In this document: piece by piece, positions 1-4,975 of the stretch
How positions within the stretch are numbered: position 1 is the stretch's first letter
How the letters are laid out: each line of letters begins with the position of its first letter
From: Rhodoferax sp. UBA4409
GTDB lineage: Bacteria; Pseudomonadota; Gammaproteobacteria; Burkholderiales; Burkholderiaceae_C
Direction of reading: 5' to 3'
Assembly: GCA_002390825.1 (NCBI GenBank)
Contig: DGQR01000021.1
Location: 1 to 5,630 of the forward strand
Length of the DNA: 5,630 bases
Made by a program: the position numbers and the translations under genes
The notes under the pieces: model-generated
Databases searched by the model: none
What the model was told of the DNA's origin: nothing
Seen by the model: only the letters and a program-made list of their open reading frames with translations

Positions 1-101
1 GCTGGCTCAAGGTGCGCACCTATTTGCAAATGTTCCCGTTCTACCGCAAGGGCATGTTCAAGCGGCAGAAATCCTTCCAAAAGTCTGATCGCCTCAAATG
101 A
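1..101 (+). CDS. livM: Branched-chain-type ABC transporter permease LivM, C-terminal end (partial)
   Basis: Only the last 32 codons and the TGA stop (99-101) are present; the reading frame starts at base 3 and the gene begins upstream of the window. The visible peptide includes RTYLQMFPFYRKGMFKRQK and ends in SDRLK. From memory this basic, aromatic tail is typical of LivM-type permeases of Burkholderiales, where it follows the last membrane helix and lies in the cytoplasm. LivM pairs with LivH to form the inner-membrane channel of HAAT-family importers. The identity is supported by position: the stop codon overlaps the livG start by four bases (ATGA, 98-101), and livG and livF follow directly. 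No membrane segment is visible because the window starts too late. The family call is fairly safe; substrate cannot be told from this fragment. Confidence 0.8.
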   Translation, partial: WLKVRTYLQMFPFYRKGMFKRQKSFQKSDRLK

Positions 102-925
102 GCACCGACACATTACTCTCCGCCCAAGACCTGAGCGTGCGCTTCGGCGGCGTGCTGGCGGTCAACAAAGTCAGCTTCGACGTCAAGCAAGGTGAGGTTT
201 TCACCCTGATCGGCCCGAACGGCGCTGGCAAGACCACGGTATTCAACCTGATCAGTCGCATTTACACCCCCACGACCGGCAGCATTGCTTACCGGGGGCC
301 GCAGGGCATGCTGCAACTGACCGATCAGGCGCCCCAGGATGTGGCGTCGCTAGGCATTGCCCGGACTTTTCAGAACATCGAACTCTTTGAGCACGCCAGC
401 GTGCTGCACAACCTGCTGATCGGGCGTCACACCCACCGCAAAACCAGCATCTGGCAGGACTTGCTGTTCACCTCAGCCGTGCGCGAAGCTGAACTGAAAG
501 CGCGGGAGAAGGCCGAAGAAGTCATTGAGTTTCTTGACCTGCAGCACTACCGCGACTCGTTGGTTGCTGGCCTGCCTTACGGCGTGCGCAAGGTGGTGGA
601 GATGGCGCGCGCCCTGTGCACCGAGCCCAAACTGCTGTTGCTCGATGAGCCCTCCAGTGGCTTGAATGTGGAAGAAACCGACGACATGGCCTTCTGGATC
701 CAGGACATCAAAAACGAGTTGGGCATCACGGTGCTCATGGTGGAACACGACATGAGCCTGGTCTCCAAGGTGTCAGACCGGGTTCTGGCCATGAACCAGG
801 GTGAAGTGCTGGCCATGGGCAGCCCCCGCGAAGTGCAAACGGACCCTGCGGTCGTAGAAGCCTATTTGGGCTCGATCGACGATGTGTCGTCCTTGCGCCG
901 CCAACCCACGCGGGAGGTTGCATGA
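98..925 (+). CDS. livG: Branched-chain-type ABC transporter ATP-binding protein LivG
   Basis: This 275-residue cytoplasmic ATPase powers import through LivH/LivM together with LivF. Visible motifs are Walker A GPNGAGKT (39-46), the Q-loop Gln in ARTFQN (Q92), a diverged signature LPYGV (159-163) where most ABC proteins have LSGGQ, Walker B LLLLDEP (179-185), the D-loop SGLN (187-190) and the H-loop His in VEHD (H217). The C-terminal DPAVVEAYLG (249-258) is the usual LivG ending and separates it from LivF; a further 17 residues follow. The ATG at 98 overlaps the livM stop as ATGA. No purine-rich Shine-Dalgarno sequence lies in the 20 bases before it, so translation probably depends on ribosomes finishing livM. 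Length and motif order are normal for the family. The LPYG signature is common in LivG and is not a sign of decay. Confidence 0.95.
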   Translation: MSTDTLLSAQDLSVRFGGVLAVNKVSFDVKQGEVFTLIGPNGAGKTTVFNLISRIYTPTTGSIAYRGPQGMLQLTDQAPQDVASLGIARTFQNIELFEHASVLHNLLIGRHTHRKTSIWQDLLFTSAVREAELKAREKAEEVIEFLDLQHYRDSLVAGLPYGVRKVVEMARALCTEPKLLLLDEPSSGLNVEETDDMAFWIQDIKNELGITVLMVEHDMSLVSKVSDRVLAMNQGEVLAMGSPREVQTDPAVVEAYLGSIDDVSSLRRQPTREVA

Positions 926-1719
926 GCACCCTGCCCCCACCTATCAGCGACCAGCCGGTGCTCAAGCTCTCGAACGTCGAGAGTGCCTATGGGCCGATCA
1001 AAGCCATCCGTGGTGTGAGCCTGCAGGTGCGACGCGGCGAGATAGCCACGGTGCTCGGCTCCAACGGCGCGGGCAAAACGACGATTCTGAAAACCATCTC
1101 GGGGATCATCGATCCGCGGAAGGGCTCGGTCGAATTCAAGGGCCAGGACATCACGGCGCGCGATCCGGCGCACATCGTGCAAGAGGGCTTGAGCCACGTG
1201 CCTGAAGGGCGTGAGGTTTTCCCGCTGCTCAGCGTGCATGACAACCTGCTCATGGGGGCCTTTACCCGCTCGGACCGCGATGGCGTTGCCAAAGATATCG
1301 CCACGGTGTATGGCTATTTCCCGATTCTGAAAGAGCGCGCTACCCAGGATGCGGGCTTGCTCTCAGGCGGACAGCAGCAGATGCTGGCGATCAGCCGCGC
1401 GCTCATGGCCGACCCCGACCTCATTCTCCTCGACGAGCCCAGCCTGGGCCTTAGCCCGAAACTCACCAAGGAGATTTTCGAGATCGTGGTGCGCATCAAC
1501 CGCGAACGTGGCACCACCATCCTGCTGGTCGAGCAGAACGCCAACATGGCGCTCAACGCCTCGGACTACGGCTACGTGCTCGAAAACGGCCGCATCGTCA
1601 TGGAAGACACCTGCGCCAACCTGCGCGAAAAAGACGACATCAAAGAGTTTTACCTTGGCATGAAGGAGGACGGTGTGCGCGGGGAACGTCGTTGGAAAAA
1701 GAAGAAAACCTGGAGATAG
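922..1719 (+). CDS. livF: Branched-chain-type ABC transporter ATP-binding protein LivF
   Basis: This is the second cytoplasmic ATPase of the importer, 265 residues. Motifs are Walker A GSNGAGKT (46-53), the LivF hallmark VPEGREVF (93-100) where a Q-loop Gln is usual in other ABC proteins, the canonical signature LSGGQQQ (147-153), Walker B DLILLDEP (166-173), and VEQNA (203-207), in which Gln205 takes the place of the H-loop His. VPEGR and VEQNA are family traits of LivF, not defects. The start at 922 overlaps the livG stop (ATGA, 922-925) and is preceded by GGGAGG (912-917) at good spacing, so both coupling and independent initiation are possible. The protein ends in a strongly basic tail (residues 253-265, with a run of four Lys), which I remember from Burkholderiales homologues attached to ligase-containing operons. 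Confidence 0.95.
   Translation: MSTLPPPISDQPVLKLSNVESAYGPIKAIRGVSLQVRRGEIATVLGSNGAGKTTILKTISGIIDPRKGSVEFKGQDITARDPAHIVQEGLSHVPEGREVFPLLSVHDNLLMGAFTRSDRDGVAKDIATVYGYFPILKERATQDAGLLSGGQQQMLAISRALMADPDLILLDEPSLGLSPKLTKEIFEIVVRINRERGTTILLVEQNANMALNASDYGYVLENGRIVMEDTCANLREKDDIKEFYLGMKEDGVRGERRWKKKKTWR
1712..1715 (+). promoter_or_regulatory. Ribosome binding site deciding the start of the acyl-CoA synthetase gene
   Basis: GGAG lies inside the last codons of livF, eight bases before the ATG at 1724. It supports that ATG over the in-frame GTG at 1673, which would add 17 residues encoded inside livF and has poorer spacing to any purine run. Confidence 0.6.
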
Positions 1720-1723
1720 CAGC

Positions 1724-3580
1724 ATGAACGGACTCTGGGACACCAGCAACATCCAGCCACAAAGTGGTATTGCCATGACCGGTGACACGATACCGGCCAT
1801 GTTCTGGAACGCCGTGGCCGCACGCGGCCCCGACATCTGGCTACGCCAGAAGCACCTGGGGCTCTGGCGTAGCTGGACATGGAATCAGACGGCCGAGGCC
1901 GTGCGCGAAATTGCAGGCGGATTGATCAGCCTAGGCTTTGAACAAGGCCACACCGCATCCATTTTGGCCAACACCGTCGTCGAATGGGTGTGGGCGGATC
2001 TGGCTGTGTTGTCGGCGGGTGGCGTGTCGAACGGGATCTACCCCACCGATGCGCCAAGCCAGGTGCACTACCTGTGCGAAGACTCGACCACAAGCATCTT
2101 GTTCGTCGAAGACGATGAACAACTCGACAAAGCCCTGGAAGTGCGCGCGCAGTGCAGCACCCTGCGCAAAATTGTGGTGATGGACATGGAGGGCCTGCGT
2201 GGCCTTGACGACCCGGACGTTATCAGCCTAGACGCCCTGCGCGCACTGGGCCGTACCTATAACGCAGCCCACCCGAACGCAGTAACCCAACGCAGCGCCA
2301 ACTGCAAACCCGAAGACTTAGCGATTCTGGTCTACACCTCAGGGACCACGGGTAAGCCCAAAGGCGCCATGCATTTGCACGAAGGCCTGGTCTATGCGAT
2401 CCGGGGGTACAACACCCTCATCGCCCAGGATGCGCGCGATGAGCGCATGTGCTTTTTGCCCCTGTGCCACATTGCGGAGCGGCTGGGTGGCGAGTACTTT
2501 TCGCTCTACACCGGCGCCAAACTTAACTTTGTAGAAAACCCCGAGACCATTCCCGAAAACGTGCGCGAAATTGCCCCCACGGTGTTCACTGCAGTGCCAC
2601 GGGTGTGGGAGAAGTTCTACTCAAGCGTCATGATCGCGCTCAAAGAGTCCGGCAAGATCCAGCAAATGGTCTATGGCTGGGGTATCGGCGTGGGTGGCCG
2701 CATCGCCGATCTGGTCCTCGCGGGACAACCCGTGGGCGCGGGCCTCAAGCTGCAATTCAAACTGGCCCAAATACTGGCGCTGAACAACGTGCGCAAGCTG
2801 ATCGGGATCCATCGCTCACGGTTCCTGATTACCGGCGCGGCACCGATTTCACCGGATCTGGTCCGCTGGTACTTGGCGCTGGGCGTCCCCATGCTCGAGG
2901 TCTGGGGCATGACCGAGACCTGTGGCGCCTCCACCGGCGTACCGGCCAGCAAAATCAAACCCGGTTCGATCGGCCCGGCAGCCCCCTTTAACGAGGTCAA
3001 GCTGGACCCTGCGACCGGTGAAATCATGGTGCGGGGCAAGAATGTGTTTGCCGGCTACCTGAATCTGCCGGAGAAGACGGCGGAAACCATCACCGCCGAT
3101 GGCTGGCTGCACACCGGGGACGTGGGCGTGGTGGATAGTGACGGTTACTTCCGGATTACGGACCGGATGAAGGACATCATCATCACCGCTGGCGGCAAGA
3201 ACATCACCCCGAGCGAGCTGGAGAACGACCTGAAGTTCTCGCCGTACATCACTGATGCGGTGGTCATTGGCGACAAGCGTCCGTTCCTGACCGTCATCGT
3301 CATGATCGACCAGGAGAACGTGGAAAAGTTTGCGCAAGACGCCGATATTCCGTTCAGCAACTATGCATCGCTCACCCGCGCCCCTGAAGTGCAGGCCCTG
3401 ATTCAGGCGGAGCTGGACCGGGTGAACAAAAAGTTTGCGCGGGTCGAGCAAATCAAGAAATTTTTCTTGCTAGAAAACCAGTTGACCGCAGAAGATGAGG
3501 AACTCACCCCCACCATGAAGCTCAAACGCAAGCTGGTGGAGAAGAAATACGAAGCCCGGATAGAGGCCATGTACCGATAG
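1724..3580 (+). CDS. AMP-forming acyl-CoA synthetase, long-chain (FAA1/COG1022) type
   Basis: This 618-residue member of the adenylate-forming (ANL) superfamily is predicted to make acyl-CoA from a carboxylic acid, ATP and CoA through an acyl-AMP intermediate. Visible motifs are the phosphate-binding loop YTSGTTGKPKG (204-214), the adenine/acyl-site motif VWGMTET (393-399), WLHTGD (461-466) with the ribose-binding Asp466, the hinge region DRMKD (480-484) followed by GGKNITP (490-496), and LTPTMKLKR (594-602) with the probable catalytic Lys599. All core residues are present, so the enzyme should be active. The long N-terminal region and a TPTMKLKR-type ending fit the long-chain group better than acetyl-CoA synthetases or phenylacetate-CoA ligases. 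No signal peptide or clear membrane helix is seen, so it is probably cytosolic or membrane-peripheral. It starts four bases after livF and sits inside the transporter operon, which suggests it activates the imported acid. Chain length or ring preference cannot be read from the sequence. Confidence 0.93.
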   Translation: MNGLWDTSNIQPQSGIAMTGDTIPAMFWNAVAARGPDIWLRQKHLGLWRSWTWNQTAEAVREIAGGLISLGFEQGHTASILANTVVEWVWADLAVLSAGGVSNGIYPTDAPSQVHYLCEDSTTSILFVEDDEQLDKALEVRAQCSTLRKIVVMDMEGLRGLDDPDVISLDALRALGRTYNAAHPNAVTQRSANCKPEDLAILVYTSGTTGKPKGAMHLHEGLVYAIRGYNTLIAQDARDERMCFLPLCHIAERLGGEYFSLYTGAKLNFVENPETIPENVREIAPTVFTAVPRVWEKFYSSVMIALKESGKIQQMVYGWGIGVGGRIADLVLAGQPVGAGLKLQFKLAQILALNNVRKLIGIHRSRFLITGAAPISPDLVRWYLALGVPMLEVWGMTETCGASTGVPASKIKPGSIGPAAPFNEVKLDPATGEIMVRGKNVFAGYLNLPEKTAETITADGWLHTGDVGVVDSDGYFRITDRMKDIIITAGGKNITPSELENDLKFSPYITDAVVIGDKRPFLTVIVMIDQENVEKFAQDADIPFSNYASLTRAPEVQALIQAELDRVNKKFARVEQIKKFFLLENQLTAEDEELTPTMKLKRKLVEKKYEARIEAMYR

Positions 3581-3606
3581 CAGCTGTGCTGCACCCCTTT
3601 GCAAAG
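3580..3606 (+). promoter_or_regulatory. Small hairpin and 10-bp palindrome in the gap before the binding-protein gene
   Basis: GCAGC (3580-3584) can pair with GCTGC (3588-3592) around a 3-base loop. It is followed by the perfect palindrome CTTTGCAAAG (3597-3606). No T-run follows, so this is not a proper terminator. It could be a transcript-processing or stabilising hairpin that lets the binding protein be made in excess, or an operator. It could also be chance, as both elements are short. Confidence 0.25.
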
Positions 3607-3616
3607 AGAACCAACG

Positions 3617-3622
3617 AGGAGA
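3617..3622 (+). promoter_or_regulatory. Strong ribosome binding site of the substrate-binding protein gene
   Basis: AGGAGA sits seven bases before the ATG at 3630. It is the best-matched Shine-Dalgarno sequence in the operon, which fits the need for binding protein in excess over the membrane complex. It also fixes the start, which gives a complete signal peptide. Confidence 0.7.
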
Positions 3623-3629
3623 CACAACC

Positions 3630-4808
3630 ATGAAACTGCGTACCGCCATCGCACTGGGCACCCTGGCCCTGACCGCGACTTTTGCTAGCGCCCAACAACA
3701 AGGCGTGAGCAAAGACGAAATCCTGCTGGGCTCCATCCAGGACCTCTCCGGTCCCTTGGCCGGCTTCGGCAAACAGTCGCGCGCCGGCATGCTGCTGGCC
3801 GTAGACGAAATCAATGAGCAAGGTGGCATCAACGGCCGCAAGCTCAAACTGCTGGTGGAAGACTCCGGCTACGACCCCAAGAAGGCCGTGCTCGCAGCCC
3901 AGAAGCTGGTCAACCAGGACAAGATTTTCATGATGGTCGGCCACATCGGCACCGCCCAGAACATGGCGGCCATGCCAGTGCAGTTCGAGAAGAACGTGAT
4001 CAACTTCTTCCCGATCACCGCCGCCCGCGAGATGTATGAGCCCTTCCACAAGCTCAAGTACTCGTTTGCTGCCCCCTACTACGACCAGATGCGACTGGCC
4101 GTGCCCAAGCTGGTGAAAGAAAAAGGCGCCAAGAAGGTCTGCACCTTGTACCAGGATGACGACTTCGGACTCGAAGTGCTCAAGGGTGGTGAAGACGGCT
4201 TGAAGACCATCGGCATGGAATTCGCCGAGAAGACCTCCTACAAGCGTGGAGCGACCGACTTCTCATCCCAAGTCTCGAAAATGCAGGCCGGCGGTTGCGA
4301 CTTTGTGGTGCTGGGCACCATCATCCGCGAGACCATCGGCGCCATCGGCACTGCTCGCAAGCTGGGCTATAACCCCACTTTCATCGGCTCGAGTGCGGCC
4401 TACACCGACCTGATCCACAAGATCGGCGGCAAAGCCATGGACGGCCTCTACGCCGCCATGACCGTGCAGAACCCCTACACCGATGAGCAGACCCCCGGCA
4501 TCCGCTTCTGGGCCAACAAGTACAAAACCAAGTTCAATGAAGACCCCACCGTCTTCTCGGTCTACGGCTACATGATCGTCAACACCTTTGCCTCTGCGGC
4601 TAACAAGGCCGGCAAGAATCTGACGACGGATTCCTACATCAAGGTCATGGACAGCATGACCATTCCGGCTGACATGTTCGGCGCCCCCGTGCAGACTTTC
4701 ACCGCCACCAAACGCCTGGGTAGCAACGCTTCGCGTCTCTCCCAGATCACCGATGGCAAATGGAAAGTCGTGTCTGAGTATGTGAGCGACGCGCCTGCCA
4801 AAAAGTAA
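3630..4808 (+). CDS. Periplasmic substrate-binding protein, Liv/HAAT type (Peripla_BP_6)
   Basis: This 392-residue type I periplasmic binding protein should capture the substrate and deliver it to LivH/LivM. Residues 1-21 are a Sec signal peptide: KLR, a hydrophobic stretch, then ASA with cleavage expected before Gln22. No lipobox Cys is present, so the mature protein should be soluble. The family pattern is clear at residues 32-95: SGPLAGFG (40-47), AVDEINEQGGINGRKL (57-72), then DSGYDPKKAV. GHIGTAQN (104-111) and FFPITAAREM (126-135) occupy the places where LivJ binds the amino-acid head group, and both differ from LivJ as I remember it. Two cysteines (171, 223) remain in the mature protein. 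It is the last gene of the operon, 49 bases after the synthetase and 17 bases before the terminator stem. Its ligand is unlikely to be assigned safely as leucine; an organic acid is plausible given the ligase next door. Confidence 0.93.
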   Translation: MKLRTAIALGTLALTATFASAQQQGVSKDEILLGSIQDLSGPLAGFGKQSRAGMLLAVDEINEQGGINGRKLKLLVEDSGYDPKKAVLAAQKLVNQDKIFMMVGHIGTAQNMAAMPVQFEKNVINFFPITAAREMYEPFHKLKYSFAAPYYDQMRLAVPKLVKEKGAKKVCTLYQDDDFGLEVLKGGEDGLKTIGMEFAEKTSYKRGATDFSSQVSKMQAGGCDFVVLGTIIRETIGAIGTARKLGYNPTFIGSSAAYTDLIHKIGGKAMDGLYAAMTVQNPYTDEQTPGIRFWANKYKTKFNEDPTVFSVYGYMIVNTFASAANKAGKNLTTDSYIKVMDSMTIPADMFGAPVQTFTATKRLGSNASRLSQITDGKWKVVSEYVSDAPAKK

Positions 4809-4825
4809 ACTGCCGCAAGTGACAC

Positions 4826-4853
4826 AAAGGCCACCCACGGGTGGCCTTTTTTT
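4826..4853 (+). terminator. Intrinsic terminator of the liv/acyl-CoA synthetase operon
   Basis: GGCCACC (4829-4835) pairs with GGTGGCC (4840-4846) around a 4-base loop. The stem is extended at its base by AAA (4826-4828) pairing with TTT (4847-4849), and a run of seven T follows (4847-4853). It begins 17 bases after the stop codon at 4806-4808. This is a textbook rho-independent terminator in a position that ends the five-gene transcript. Confidence 0.92.
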
Positions 4854-4855
4854 AT

Positions 4856-4878
4856 GGGGCCACCCGCGGGTGAGCCCC
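4856..4878 (+). repeat. Second hairpin immediately after the terminator, sharing an arm sequence with it
   Basis: GGGGCCACCC (4856-4865) pairs with GGGTG (4868-4872) and, past one unpaired A, with GCCCC (4874-4878). Its GGCCACCC (4858-4865) is an exact copy of the left arm of the terminator (4829-4836). No T-run follows, so by itself it is unlikely to stop transcription. It may be a back-up or 3'-end protecting structure, or the product of a local duplication. Confidence 0.5.
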
Positions 4879-4889
4879 CTATCCCAAAC

Positions 4890-4975
4890 CCATGGTGGAG
4901 GGTTAATATGGTCAGGCGGTATTTCTTGTGGAGTCCATAACGCCTTCGGGCAAGGTTTGAGTGCTTCCACCATGG
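4890..4975 (+). promoter_or_regulatory. Possible 5' leader structure that hides the start codon of the downstream gene
   Basis: CCATGGTGGA (4890-4899) and TCCACCATGG (4966-4975) are perfect inverted copies, extendable by a G-U and a G-C pair (4900-4901 with 4964-4965). In RNA this stem would bury both the GGAGGG Shine-Dalgarno sequence (4897-4902) of a 10-codon frame and the AUG (4972-4974) of the next gene. Inside the loop lies a small GCC-TTCG-GGC hairpin (4942-4951) with a stable UUCG tetraloop. AACCC (4887-4891) can pair with GGGTT (4900-4904) as a competing short hairpin. No convincing sigma-70 promoter was found, so the transcript start is unknown. The pairing is seen in the sequence; the regulatory role is inferred. 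Confidence 0.35.
4908..4940 (+). other. Ten-codon open frame with strong ribosome binding site, candidate leader peptide
   Basis: ATG at 4908 follows GGAGGG (4897-4902) at five bases, the best initiation signal in this intergenic region. It reads MVRRYFLWSP and stops at TAA (4938-4940), 31 bases before the next gene and in another frame. It has no run of one amino acid like classic attenuator peptides. It could be a translated leader, or the purine run may be coincidental. Confidence 0.22.

Noticed and set aside
98..930. Shared first nine bases ATGAGCACC of livG and livF as a sign of duplication or a regulatory repeat
   Set aside because: The match ends after nine bases and reflects the ATGA overlap plus a common Met-Ser-Thr start; the flanking sequences differ.
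1693..1719. A-rich stretch at the end of livF as a programmed frameshift site fusing LivF to the synthetase
   Set aside because: A backward slip on the A-runs leads to the wrong frame: the synthetase is in the +1 frame relative to livF. The synthetase also has its own ribosome site and ATG.
1673..1723. GTG at 1673 as a longer start for the acyl-CoA synthetase
   Set aside because: It would add 17 residues of no recognisable family character, all overlapping the basic tail of livF. The ATG at 1724 has GGAG at proper spacing and gives a normal N-terminus.
2605..2991. 128-codon plus-strand open frame inside the synthetase gene
   Set aside because: It is a shifted frame within a gene whose motifs before and after are in one unbroken frame. 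Its product is rich in Arg, Gly and Pro, without family features.
2849..3451. 200-codon minus-strand open frame
   Set aside because: It lies entirely antisense to the conserved core of the acyl-CoA synthetase, and its His/Val/Asp-rich composition is what the reverse of that gene's codons would give.
4880..4942. Sigma-70 promoter for the downstream binding-protein gene (TAATAT at 4904-4909 or CATAAC at 4937-4942 as -10)
   Set aside because: Each matches only four of six consensus bases, and no TTGACA-like box lies 16-18 bases upstream.
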